This document shows positions 1 to 9,506 of a DNA stretch of 64,000 nucleotides, in pieces. Numbering within the stretch: the first letter of the stretch is position 1; the number at the start of each line of letters is the position of its first letter. Under the pieces are notes generated by a model, which worked only from the letters and a program-made list of their open reading frames with translations, was not told where the DNA came from and ran no database searches. This DNA comes from Hemicordylus capensis (taxonomy: Eukaryota > Chordata > Lepidosauria > Squamata > Cordylidae): NCBI RefSeq assembly GCF_027244095.1, contig NC_069658.1:360456687-360520686 (forward strand). Direction: 5' to 3'. The translations under genes and the position numbers were made by a program.

Positions 1-244
1 GTGATACTGAATGCAGGGTGGTGATGGTAGGGAGAGTAGAATTAGGCACACTGTCCTTGCTCCCAACCTCCAAACATTCAGCTTAAAATTGGTGTAGAGC
101 CCATCCACTTACATGTTGGACTTTCTCTGTGCTAACATGGAAACATGGGAAAAGCAGGCTTCTCAACTGTGCAAGACGTACCTTATGTATATGCCGGTAG
201 ACTCTATGCTAATATTAAACTGAATGTATGGTGTCTGGGAGTGG

Positions 245-460
245 AAATTACCCCTGCTAACTGGGAAAAGAGGCAGCTTTTAAAGCAATGATTTCTTAAC
301 ATTTAGTACTGTCCCTATTTGACCCAGCATAGCATCCCTCCCAGTGGTTATTGCTGGTGTCCCCCTTGTGGTTCTTTTTAGACTGCGAGCCCTTTTGGGA
401 TAGGAAGAGGGAAGATCGTCTTCACTTCTTTGCTATATAAACTGCTTTGAGGGGAAAACA
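245..460 (+). repeat. L2-tailed interspersed repeat, old copy
   Basis: This stretch resembles the better copies at 52874-53195 (+) and 54000-54262 (-). It shares CCCCTGCTAACT near the start, a middle with a GCTGGTG motif, then TGCGAGCCCTTTTGGGA and a tail resembling AAACTGCTTTGAGG. The GTGAGCCCTTTGGGGACAGG-like tail is typical of L2/MIR-type 3' ends, so a SINE or LINE 3' fragment is likely. It is diverged and therefore old. Confidence 0.5.
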
Positions 461-1129
461 ATGTGATTTCATGCTGCACCCCCCCCCACCCCGTATATGA
501 CTAGAGCTAGGATAGCTATCTCTTGGGACATTCCAGGCTCCCTATATTAGAATTGAAATAAAACCATGAGATAGAAGTATGGCACAAAGTTTATAAAGAG
601 TTCTACTTGTATAACAATGTGTGAGTTCTGTATTTATATTCTGTTCAATCCTCTGCAGGAGATAGATTATGTTTTGGAATAATGTAATTCTAAGGAATGA
701 TGCCTACCCTCCTGCCTTTAATATTTCATTTCATTTTTGCTCATTGACTTGTTTGAACTAGCATTAAATAAAAAGAAAGGAACCTGTCATTTTATTGAGT
801 ACTTAATTTGTATTCATGTGTTCACCAATGAATGCTTATTAGTGTCACTTTGACAGTGTGAAAATTGAATTAAAGCTATTTAGCAGACTGTATTATTACC
901 ACCAGCACCAGCACCAGCACCAGCACCACCACATACTGGAGTGGCTACATTAACAAAGCATTGTATAAAAAACTAAAATAAGACACAGGCTCTGCCCTCA
1001 GGCTTCCAAACAAAAGGACGTCAAACAAAGAAACAGCAGTGGTCAGAAAAGGTAGAGGGTGAAGATCAGTTCACAATACCAGAACAAAGAAACGTGTTAA
1101 AAGATATTTGCATCCAAGTTGGAGATACC
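461..1129. other. No gene or clear repeat seen
   Basis: AT-rich sequence without a recognisable exon. A C-run lies at about 480-490 and a trinucleotide microsatellite at 897-932. Confidence 0.5.
897..932. repeat. CAC/CAG trinucleotide microsatellite
   Basis: Tandem ACC and AGC trinucleotides (four ACCAGC-type units flanked by ACC units). A simple repeat with no sign of coding. Confidence 0.85.
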
Positions 1130-1311
1130 TAGGAAGCTGCCTTATACTGAGTCAAACCAATGACTCGAGCCCAACAGAGTCTACAGTGACTGGCAGTGGC
1201 TCTCCAAGGTTTCAGACAAGTATTTCTTAGGCCTACCTGGAGATGTCAGGGATTGAACCAGGTATCTTCTGCTTGAAAAGCAGATGCTCTTCCACTGAAC
1301 TATGGCCCCAT
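1130..1311 (-). mobile_element. tRNA-Ala-headed SINE, antisense
   Basis: Read on the minus strand it begins GGGGCCATAGTTCAGTGGAA, followed by a TTCAATCCC B-box-like motif. This resembles a tRNA-Ala head with Pol III A and B boxes. A body with CCACTGCCAGTCA follows, then a tail ending GGCAGCTTCCTA. The body and tail match the elements at 17711, 62957 and the 5S-headed SINEs. The head is mutated, so it is a SINE and not a tRNA gene. Confidence 0.75.
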
Positions 1312-1483
1312 CTTCCTTTTCTGGGATAGAGGTGGTGCAATTACACCATGGCCCTTGATCCTCCACTGGTATCAGGAACCTGAATGTCTTTTCTGTTGCT
1401 CCTGCAATCCTAGAGCAGCTGGCAGCTGGAGAAGAATTCTTCTGACATAGACGTGGAAAGCAAGCTTCCTGTAGCTGCTTATA

Positions 1484-1620
1484 TGAACCATTGGGCCACG
1501 TAGCTCAGAATGCTTTATTCTAACTGGCAGGGGTCTTTCTCAGTCCTCTGTGGAGATGCCAAGGTTTGGAAATGTGACCTTCTTGCAAAGCCTGTCCTGT
1601 ACCATTGAGCTATGGCCTCA
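1484..1620 (-). mobile_element. tRNA-headed SINE, old antisense copy
   Basis: A diverged second copy of the same type. On the minus strand it begins near GAGGCCATAGCTCAATGGTA and runs through a CTCCACAGAGGACTGAG body to a remnant of the CCAATGG tail. It lies about 170 bp from the copy at 1130, in the same orientation. Confidence 0.55.
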
Positions 1621-1831
1621 TCCCATTCCTTGGTTGATGCTGGGGCTGGGTTTGTCTTCTTTGTTCCCGAGTGGGTGTAGCAGCACTAACCAAGGGCATA
1701 GACAGATGTAGCATTGTCAAAGCTATGGATTATTTATCTGTGGCATTACCTGACTTTGTTACAGATGTGCACACCAGCAAGTCCAGAGCTGGCTCCACAC
1801 AAGGAGGTATGTTGTAGGCTTGACCCTCCTG

Positions 1832-2069
1832 TTATTATTATTTTTATTATTATTTTTAAATTTATATCCCACTCTTCCTCCAAGGAGCCCAGAGCGGTGT
1901 ACTACATACTTGAGTTTCTCTTTCACAACAACCCTGTGAAGTAGGTTAGGCTGAGAGAGACATGACTGGCCCAGAGTCACCCAACTAGTTTTCATGGCTG
2001 AATGGGGATTTGAACTCGGGTCTCCCTGGTCCTAGTCCAGCACTCTAACCACTACACCATGCTGGCTCT
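1832..2069 (-). mobile_element. Sauria SINE, antisense, near full length
   Basis: On the minus strand it starts AGAGCCAGCATGGTGTAGTG (tRNA-like head, A box), then GAGTTCAAATCCCC (B box), then GCCATGAAAAC, GGGTGACTCTGGGCCAGTCA and a tail with CTCCTTGGAGGAAGAG and ATATAAAT, followed by ATT-type simple repeats. This is the Sauria family, mobilised by Bov-B LINEs and diagnostic for squamates. Similar copies lie at 22383 (+) and 32375 (-). Confidence 0.92.
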
Positions 2070-2574
2070 GCATGCATCAGACATCAGTTATGCATCGGGC
2101 AGGTTGCCTGAGTTCCTTTTAATGTTTTTAAAAAGACATATTGATTATTTTTATATAATCTAGTTATCCATAACTTAACTTAACATATTTTACCAAGGAC
2201 ATTTTAAAAACAATTGCAAAACTGCTCAATGAAATGCAGGGGAGGCATTTTGGTGATGTCATAGACTCACTATCCGATAGGCAACCACCACAGCTGGTTT
2301 TTCCCTGGATCATCTTGAACAAAACCCTGCAGACCTAGCTTGATCCGCAGGCATAAAAACACATACCTGTGTTTTCAGGGCAATGATAGTGTACCCAGCT
2401 GCCTCCACCACTGGAGGCAAAATCTGATCTCTCTACTTACTTCAAGAGCAGCAATACTTGTTCCTCGAGTTTTACACAGGAGGCAATCTAATTCATTTCG
2501 TATTTTGCTTTTATTTGCTACTGGAATGTCACAGGTGGCTGGTTTCAGCGCTTGGATCTATCACAAGGCTTTTA
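2070..2574. other. No gene or clear repeat seen
   Basis: Mostly AT-rich DNA; short open frames only, with no family resemblance. Confidence 0.45.
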
Positions 2575-3114
2575 ACTTGTGAGCCCTTTTGAGACCGGAA
2601 GGTCATTCACACAATCACAAGGGGGTGGGCTGGGGGAAGGCAGGAGCCTGCCTGCCTGCCTTCCTCCAGATGTCTAGACCCCAATCAGGGCTCTGATACC
2701 CATGCGCCCACATGAGCGGTGCGTGGTGAGACAAGCAGCAATCGGGGGAAAGGAAGCTGGGCTGCCAGGTATCCCACAATGCACTACACAAGCAGCGTGG
2801 TGCATTGGGGACCCCGGGGTCTATGATGAAGATGGCTGCCAGCAGCATGGTGACACACATTACCAGAAAGTGAGATAGGAAGTGTTCACTTGTCCTCCTA
2901 CCTCACTTTTAGCCTGGGTTCTAAATGAGGGCTACCCAGGGGAGGAGCAGCAGCAGGATCAGGAGCGATCTCAGGGACCAGTCCTACCTGGGTAGGACAG
3001 AGCAAGCCCAGGTAGGCTGGTTGTGCGAATGACCTCAGGGAGTCATTCCTTTTTCTGTGTAAACCACTTTGAGAACTTTTTGTTGTTGTTGAAGAACAGT
3101 GTATACAAATTATA

Positions 3115-3118
<4 letters not shown>
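2575..3118 (+). repeat. L2-type repeat tail split by a DNA element
   Basis: The left part (2575-2599) carries TGTGAGCCCTTTTGAGAC. The right part (3036-3118) continues with CAGGGAGTCATTCC and TGTGTAAACCACTTTGAG. Together they match the tail of the repeat at 52874-53195 and at 245-460. The gap is the multi-hairpin element at 2600-3035, so the tail is the older of the two. Confidence 0.6.
2600..3035. mobile_element. Multi-hairpin non-autonomous DNA element
   Basis: The ends are inverted repeats: AGGTCATTCACACAATC at 2600-2616 and the complement of AGGTCATTCGCACAACC at 3019-3035 (15 of 17 match). The interior has hairpin-like pairs, including TCCCACAATGCAC facing GTGCATTGGGG near 2772-2812 and a GTCCTACCTGGGTAGGAC palindrome near 2980. 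It interrupts an L2-type tail, showing it is an insertion. No coding capacity. Related copies lie at 9062, 14537, 20072, 23731, 24773, 36288, 41610, 58478, 62640 and 63115. Confidence 0.7.
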
Positions 3119-3145
<27 letters not shown>

Positions 3146-3642
3146 ATAACACAGTCAGACAGGTGTTATTGACTCGTTTGCTTTATCCAGACATCGAGTC
3201 CTTCCCAAGGACCTGGGACGGCTGAATTTTATTGTCAATGTTGTTGCTGTTATTATTATAGATATCATCGCAGAATATAGGCTGTTCCCAGTGAAGTTGC
3301 TTTTTGTAATTGGATGATGGTGATTTCTGTGCCCCCTATGGTGTTGAGGTGCTCTTCAAGGTCTTTTGGAACTGCACCCGGGGCAACAATTACCACTGGG
3401 ATTATTTTGGTCTTTTTCTGCCACAGCCTTTCATTTTCAATTTGTAGATCTTTGTATTTTGTTTCTTTTTCATCTATTCTGCTATCCCCTGGTATTGCTA
3501 TTTTGATTATTTTAACTTGTTTTTCTTTCTTCTTGATTATAGTTATATCCGGTGTATTGTGTGGCAGATGTTTGTCTGTTTGTAGTTGGAAGTCCCATAA
3601 TATTTTTACATCTTCATTTTCTACAACTTTTTCCATTTTATG
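3119..3642 (-). mobile_element. R4/Dong-like LINE 3' end with endonuclease-like C-terminus
   Basis: The minus strand is open from the junction near 3640 to a stop at 3265, about 125 codons. It holds KILWDFQLQTDK, then PDITIIKKKEK, KIIKIAIPGDSR, KYKDLQIENERLWQKK and IIPVVIVAPGAVPKDLEEHL. This layout (PD, then IxIAxPGD, then LW, then PVVxGALG-like) is that of the C-terminal restriction-like endonuclease region of R4/Dong-type LINEs, as I remember them. A short 3' UTR follows and ends in an (ATT)n tract at 3119-3145. The open frame suggests a fairly young, strongly 5'-truncated copy. It abuts and replaces the 3' UTR of the L2 at 3643. Clade placement is from motif memory only. Confidence 0.6.
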
Positions 3643-4649
3643 GGCAGCAACAGAGAAGGCCCTGTCCTGAGTGCACGGCAACCTAGCCTCCCTCATTGTC
3701 GGCACCCAGAGCAGAGCCCCCACAGATGACCTTGTCAAGCGGGCAGCAACCCTTGGGAGCAGGTGGTCCCTCAGCTACCCTGGGCCCAAACCATTAAGGG
3801 CTTTAAAGGTCAAAACCAGCAGTTTGAATTGGACCCTGAAACTAACTGGCAGCCAGTGCAACTCTTTCAGAATGGGTGTGATGTGCTTCCACCGGGCAGC
3901 TCCAGATAAAACCCTAGCTGCCACGTTTTGCACAGCTGTAGTTTCCAGATTTTCTTCAAGGGCAGCTCCACGTAGAGTGTGTTACAGTAATCCAGCCATG
4001 ATGTGACTAAGGCATGGGTAACTGTAGCCAGATCTGCCTTCTCAAGAAAAGAACGCAGCTGGCACACTAGCCAAAGCCGTGCAAAGGCACCCCTGGCCAC
4101 CGCCTCCACCTGAGCTTCTAAAAGCAGAGCCGGGCCCAGTAGTACCCCCAATCTGCGTACTTGCTCCTTCAAGGGGATTGTAACTTCATCCATAACCAGT
4201 AAAATTTTCTCATCCTGATTGGCTCTCCTACTGACCAACAGTACCTCCATCTTGTCTGGATTCAATCTCAGTTTATTAGCCCACATCCAACCCATCATGG
4301 CCTCCAGCCCCCAATTCAGGACATCCACTGCCTCCCTAGAATCAGGTGACAAGGAGAGATAGAGCTGAGTGTCATCTGCATATTGCTGACAAATCAGTCC
4401 AAGTCCCTGGATGACCTCTCCCAGCGGTTTCATGTAGATGTTAAACAGCATGGGAGACAAGAGCGAACCCTGTGGGACCCCATAGGCCAATGGCCACAGA
4501 ACCGAACAATAGTTCCCCAGCACCACCTTCTGGACCCTCCCCCCAAGAAAGGACTGGAACCACTGCAACGCAGTACCTCCAATTCCCATACTCGAGAGGT
4601 GGCCCAGAAGGATACCATGGTTGATGGTATTGAAAGCCACCGAGAGGTT

Positions 4650-5432
4650 GGAGAGGAGAGCTGGTCTTGTGGTAGCAGGTGTTGGAAATTCTCTGTGGTG
4701 AGAGAATCCCTTTCTCATTATAGCAGAGTGCACAGAGGCACAATACAGTGGATTTAGTTAGGCATGTGTGTATGCTGAGAGTAAAGTAACTTGGAGCCAA
4801 TTCATAGTTTCAAATCAATATAAAAGGCATTTATTAAGGAACTCCATTCTAGATAGGAAAGTGAGGAGTTAGGATCTCTAATCTATCTATCTAGCTGGAT
4901 GCAGATGGATTCTGCATCTTCTCTGCACACATGGTACAGGGAGAGGAGCTTGCCATGTTGCAAGGTAGAAGGGCAGGTAGGGAAGAGAGAGAGAGGAAGG
5001 AAGTTAATCCCTGAGATTAGCAATCTACATATCCAAAGGGATGGTGTCAGAGCAGTAGAGAAGGGATGACCAATGTCTTGACCCTCTAGCCCTCTGACTT
5101 ACTAGTCTGTCCTCCACTGTCTGAGACAAGAGACAGCGCAAAGTCATTTAACTTCCAACATGACTTGTACCCATAGCTAAGCAGGGTCTGCCCTGGCTGC
5201 ATCTGAATGGGAGAGTTGATGTGTGAGCACTGCAAGATATTCCCCTCAGGGGATGAAACCACTCTGGGAAGAGCAGAAGGTTTCAAGTTCCCTCCCTGGC
5301 TTCTCCAAGATAGGGCTGAGAGAGATTCCTGCCTGCAACCTTGGAGAAGCTGCTGCCAGTCTGTGAAGACAATACTGAGCTAGATAGACCAATGGTCTGA
5401 CTCAGTATATGGCAGTTTCCTATGTTCCTATG
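4650..5432 (+). mobile_element. 5S-rRNA-headed SINE, split by an LTR
   Basis: The head GAGAGCTGGTCTTGTGGTAG is at 4655-4674. The element resumes at 5161 with TGACTTGTACCCATAGCTAAGCAGGGTC; AGCTAAGCAGGGTC and GAATGGGAGAG correspond to the A box and C box of 5S rRNA genes. A body with TTCAAGTTCCCTCCCTGG and a tail GGTCTGACTCAGTATATGGC, TATGTTCCTATG follow. The L2 sequence stops at 4649 and resumes at 5433, marking a clean insertion. The LTR at 4680-5160 sits inside the head. Matches the 5S-Sauria SINE type described in squamates. Confidence 0.88.
4680..5160 (-). mobile_element. Solo LTR of an LTR retroelement (fossil)
   Basis: A 481-bp block with termini TGTTGGAA and TTCCAACA, the TG...CA form of an LTR, and no internal coding region beside it, so a solo LTR is likely. 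On the minus strand an AATAAA lies mid-element, which favours minus orientation. It interrupts the 5S SINE head. No clean target duplication is visible. It looks related to the LTR at 15654-16375 (same ends and a shared GATAGGAAAG segment). Family not assigned (Ty3-like or ERV). Confidence 0.65.
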
Positions 5433-5488
5433 TCCAGCAGAACCAACAGGGATGCACTCTCCCTATCTAGTTCCTGGCGTAGGTAGAG

Positions 5489-5584
5489 CAGGGGTGGGGA
5501 ACCTTTGCCCTCCAGCTGTTTTTGAACTACAACTCCCATCATCCCCAGCCACAATAATTGGAGGGCAAAGGTTCCCCACCCCTG
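5489..5584. mobile_element. hAT-type MITE, 96 bp, palindromic
   Basis: Starts CAGGGGTGGGGAACCTTTGC and ends with the complement, giving terminal inverted repeats of about 25 bp. The centre carries ACTACAACTCCCATCAT. It interrupts the L2 between GGCGTAGGTAGAG and CACTAGAGCGACC, with an imperfect 8-bp target duplication (AGGTAGAG/CACTAGAG, 5 of 8). CAGGGG termini and 8-bp duplications fit hAT. A relative lies at 45276. Confidence 0.85.
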
Positions 5585-7224
5585 CACTAGAGCGACCAAG
5601 GCAGTCTCAGCCCCATATCCGGGGCAGAAGCCTGATTGGAAAAGGTCTAGATAATCCATATTATCCAAGACACTCTGCAGCTGGGATGCCACCACACGCT
5701 CTATCACCTTGCCCAAAAAGGGCAGGTTAGAGACTGGTTTATAGTTGTCTGGGTTGGAGGGATCAAGGGAGGGATTTTTTAAATAATGGTCTTACCACCA
5801 CCTCCTCCTTGAGGCATAATGGAATCCTGCCCTCCTTTAATGAGGCATTAATAATCACCTCCAACCATCTATCTGTACCCTACCTGGCAGGTTTTATTAG
5901 CCATGAAGATCAAGGGTCAAGAGCACACGATGTCGCTTGCACACTGCCCAGGATCTTGTCCACATCCTCAGGCCGCAACAACTGAAAAGAATCCAACAAA
6001 ATAGGACCAGATGGTACCAGAGGCACGTCTGCTGGAACTGCCTAAACTCTGGAGTCCAAATCGGCATGGATGCGAATGATTTTATCTGCAAAGTGACATG
6101 CAAACCGATCACAGCGGGCTGTAGATGATTCCTCCCCCATTACCTGTGGGGATGTGTGCAGCAATGTCATTGCTACATGGAACAGCTCCGTCAGTCTGCA
6201 TTGAGAAGAGGCAATGGAGGCGGAGAAAAAACATTTCTTCGCTGCCTCCACCGCCACAGAGTAATCCCTAAAATGGGCTCTAGCCCATGTTCCTCCAGTG
6301 TCGTTCCAGCCATTGCTCGAGTTGTTTCATCGCCCTAAGCGCCAAGGAAAACCAGGGAGCAGATCGGGCTCCACCAAGCCAGAGAGGGTGTTTAGGAGCA
6401 ACTGTGTCAACAGCCTGGGCCGTCTCTCCATTCCAGAGGCCAACCAGGGCCTCGACAGGGTCACCAGCTCTGGACACTGGAAACTCCCTGAGGGCCATCT
6501 GGAATCCAAGCGGATCCATAAGCCTCCAGGGGTGGACCATTCTAATCGGTCCACCCTCTTGCAGAGGGCAGTCAGACTAAACCCCACCAGATGATGATCT
6601 GTCCATGACAAGGGAGTTGTCTCAAATTCCCCCACCTCCAGAACATTTATTCTCCGGTCGGCAAAAACCAGATCCAGAGTATGTCCTGCCATGTGGGTAG
6701 GGCCTGATACCAACTGAGACAGGCCCATGGTTGTCATGGAGGCAATGAAATCCTGAGCCGCACCCACTAGGGGGGCCTCAGCGTGGACATTGAAATCCTC
6801 CAAAACAATAAGCTTGGGGGAACCCAAGGCCACCTCCGAGACCACCCCCGCCAGCTCAGGTAGGGAGAGTGAAGTGCAGCGGGATGGTTGGTACACCAGC
6901 AGAATTCCCTGCCTATCTCGGAGGCCCACCCTCAAGGACAAACATTTGAAATTCTGAGATTGCCTGACCGGGCACCTGGAAATGGGGAGGATCCCTCGAT
7001 AGATGACTGCAACACCCCCTCCCTGACCCTTGAGGCAGGGCTGTTGCATGATCTGGAAACCTGGACAGAGCTGAGAGAAACCAACCCTGCCCAGCTCATC
7101 CAACCAGGTCTCTGTCACACATACGAGGTCAGTATGCACATCCACAATCAAATCGTGGATGAGAGATGTTTTAGCATTGACTGACCTGGCATTCAGCAGC
7201 AGAACCCTAGCACTGAGAAAGCAT

Positions 7225-7324
7225 GATTAATAATATGAATAATATTATTAATTCATATTATTATTCACATTATTAATCATTAATATTATTAATATTATTA
7301 ATAATTAATAATATGAATAATATG
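7225..7324. repeat. AT-rich tract with ATT/AAT units
   Basis: About 100 bp made almost only of A and T with self-complementary AATATTATTAATT units, able to form cruciforms. It lies at the 5' border of the L2. Confidence 0.8.
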
Positions 7325-7710
7325 AGTACTGTCTTGTCTAGGAGTCTTGCGATAGAAGCTTTGCTGTGCTATGTTGGAGTCCAATCTCATTTTTTTGGAA
7401 AAAGAAAGAGCAGTCTTGATTTCTGCTTTCTTGCAGAGGGGCAGCTGAACCAGCTGAATTATATGTGATTTCAGTTACATGTGATCAGTTAGATGTGATT
7501 TCAATCCCTCTTTATGTGATTGAGTAGATCTTAGAGTATTTGTAGATTTGAGAGGAGCATATGAAGGTACATGTGGGTAGAGTGTTGGTCTTGACTGGGT
7601 TCAGAAATCTATTCAATTATTTGCTCTTGGGCAACGTTGAGCCAGTAACTATTTCATGGCCTAAACCCAGATATAGTCTTCTGAGCTCTTTGGAGGAAGG
7701 AATACAAATA
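7325..7710. other. No gene or clear repeat seen
   Basis: Contains a short local repetition of ATGTGATTTCA-like units at 7465-7525 and nothing else recognised. Confidence 0.45.
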
Positions 7711-8140
7711 TCCTCTATAATAAAAGCCTTGAGAGTGATCCCGTGTCCTTTTCCGGCCCGTGTCTTTCTTGGCCGTTCTGAGCATGCGCTCCGCGCATGC
7801 CCAGAACGACCGTGAAAGATACGGCCACCCAGACACTGGTGGCCATGTTCAGCGACAGTAGGGGGACCGGGAGGACACAGGCAGCAGCGGGGGAACAGGG
7901 AGGGCTGAGGCGGCAGCGGGGGAGCCGGGAGGGCTAAGGCGGCAGCGGGGGAACCGGGAGAGCAGCGGGGAACAAAAAAAAAGCCAGGGAGAAAATAAAA
8001 CAGTTAAAAGATGGGCCCGCGGGGGGCCCGGGAGAGCAGAGACGGCAATGGTGGGAAGCGGCAAAGTGGAAACCGGGGAGAACTCTGGGCGGCGGTGGCA
8101 GTGGAACTCTCCGCCCGGCCGCCCGACAAACAAAAGGGAG

Positions 8141-8484
8141 GCAGGATCCCTCGCCGCCCGCTTCAATTCAACACGATGGCGCCTCCCTGTTAAAGAAATC
8201 GGGCGGCAGGATAGTTCCCTACGCGCCCAGAAGGCTTCCTTCCAAAACACTTTTGCAGAGCAGACAGACGGCAGGGAAGGGGGCGGGCAGGCGTACATCC
8301 CGCTGCCGCGCCGCCCGCCTGTTTGTAGAGAGCGCGGTCGGTCCAGGGCGAGATTTAAGGGGGCGAAAGCGGGCGGCAGCAGCAGGGGCCTTCAAGGGGG
8401 CGGCAGGGAAGTATCCTGCCACCCGATTTCTTTAACAGGGAGGCGCCATCGTGTTGAATTGAAGCGGGCGGCGAGGGATCCTGC
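8141..8484. repeat. Long inverted repeat inside the Helitron
   Basis: The arms 8141-8212 and 8413-8484 are each 72 nt and nearly complementary: GCAGGATCCCTCGCCGCCCG at the start of arm one faces CGGGCGGCGAGGGATCCTGC at the end of arm two. The 200-bp loop is also GC-rich. This could be a duplicated captured segment. Confidence 0.9.
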
Positions 8485-8666
8485 TGCCCAGATTTTTTCA
8501 ATAATTACGGTCACTAAAGTGGAAAGCGCGGGAGGGGTAAGTAAAGCCCCCCCGCCCTAAATAGAACCCCCCACCCCAGTGCCGAACCAAAACCACCCCA
8601 AGTCCGGGGGACTGGGCCTGCTGGCAGCCCAAGGTGAGGCCGAGAGCAGCACCCCCCCCCCACTAG

Positions 8667-8699
8667 AGCCCGTTATTAAAACGGGCTTACAAATACTAG
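8667..8699 (+). other. Helitron 3' terminal hairpin and CTAG end
   Basis: AGCCCGTT pairs with AACGGGCT around the loop ATTAA, then TACAAATA, then CTAG. This is the replication-terminator structure typical of rolling-circle transposons. Confidence 0.9.
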
Positions 8700-9061
8700 T
8701 AATAAATAAATGTACTCTTCTCAGTTATGGCTGGCATATGTTTTTGTTTTGCACCAGCAGTATTTCAAAATGCTCTAGTGGATGCTGGGGCAGTGGATGC
8801 TTCAGAGGATGCCCCAGTGAATATTGTAGTTCAAAATGCCTGAGTGGATGCTGTACATGGAAGGATGGGACCTGTTTCTGCATTGTTCCCCCATCCCACA
8901 ATTGGGAACATGCACACATTCCTGCTGCAGATATTACAGTATGAGAAGAGCAAGTGTGAGCTACTTGTGCTTCATTTCCTGTATCCCAATTTTTGTGCTA
9001 TGTCTGAAATTGCCATTGCTTCTACCTAGAACCTGACAATTAAATTAGCCTTTGATATAAA
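8700..9061. other. No gene; local GTGGATGCT repetition
   Basis: Between about 8775 and 8850, GTGGATGCT recurs three times, spaced 15 to 64 bp apart (8778, 8793 and 8842). No exon seen. Confidence 0.5.
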
Positions 9062-9506
9062 TTGAGGGCATTCACACAACACGAACTATCTGGGTTACTC
9101 CAGGCAGCTCGTATCACCTGAAACACTGGGAGCTTTCCACTCCTGACTGCTCCAGCCCTGTGAAGCCCACCTTTTGTACCCAATATTTTACTGAGGTAAA
9201 ATGAACTGTGTTCTACCTCAGCCGATGATTGTCTGCCAGTTTTGGGCAGTGAGCCGGGGGGTGGGGGGATGGGGAGAGTGTTCATGCTGAATCTAGTGGT
9301 TGCTCTACTGAAAGCAGCCACTGTGCTTCTGGCACGGGGCACACTGGGATATGGGAGGATTTCCTCCTCCTGATCCCAGCTCTGGCCTCTGCTGTGCCAC
9401 CACTCGTGTGGGCCACTGCTCATCTGCAGGAGAAGGCAGGCAAGCTCCTGCCTCCCCCACAACCCCAGGGAGCATGCGGCCAGGCTTGTGTGCACGACCT
9501 CATTGA
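9062..9506. mobile_element. Multi-hairpin DNA element, diverged
   Basis: Left end TGAGGGCATTCACACAACAC and right end resembling the complement of ATGAGGTCGTGCACACAAG, matching the termini at 2600 and 36628. An internal pair CTGAGGTA / TACCTCAG lies near 9190-9225. No coding. Its interior differs from the other copies, so it may be a separate subfamily. Confidence 0.5.

Larger units (their letters stand above)
3643..7225 (-). mobile_element. L2-type LINE, antisense, endonuclease to reverse transcriptase
   Basis: On the minus strand the 5' part (7225 to about 6330) encodes an APE endonuclease: LNARSVNAKTS-like start, TETWLDE, GGGVAVIYRG, LEDFNVH (usual LGDFN), GPTHMAGHTLDLVF and WTDHHLV (usual SDHH). 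The middle (5720-5433) encodes reverse transcriptase VASQLQSVLDNMDYLDLFQSGFCPG and LLVLLDIGT. The last part (4648-3870) gives FNTINHGILLGHLSSMGIGG, GVPQGSLLSPMLFNIYMKPL, QQYADDTQLYLSLS (catalytic YADD) and LRLNPDKMEVLLV. Frames are broken several times, so it is inactive. Later insertions are a 5S SINE plus LTR (4650-5432) and a hAT MITE (5489-5584). The normal 3' UTR, visible at 12940, is missing and replaced by the R4-like piece. Confidence 0.88.
7711..8699 (+). mobile_element. Complete non-autonomous Helitron, 989 bp
   Basis: The left end is TCCTCTATAATAAAAGCCTT at 7711, preceded by A. The start TC plus CTATAATAAAAG resembles 5' ends of vertebrate Helitrons such as those of bats. The right end has an 8-bp perfect hairpin (8667-8674 with 8680-8687, loop 5 nt), an 8-nt spacer and terminal CTAG at 8696-8699, followed by T. 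Insertion between A and T without target duplication is the Helitron rule. No Rep/helicase protein is encoded. The interior is very GC- and CpG-rich, unlike the flanks, and holds a 72-bp inverted repeat. Confidence 0.88.

Noticed and set aside
3314-3670. 118-codon hydrophobic plus-strand frame as a membrane protein
   Set aside because: It is the complement of the R4-like endonuclease frame, whose codons read better on the minus strand.
5161-5280. 5S rRNA gene
   Set aside because: Only the promoter-like boxes match; the rest diverges and is fused to a SINE body and tail. The same form occurs three times.
7850-8560. CpG island promoter of an unknown gene
   Set aside because: The GC-rich block lies wholly inside a Helitron with exact ends, so its composition belongs to the transposon. 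A captured promoter remains possible and is listed as a finding.
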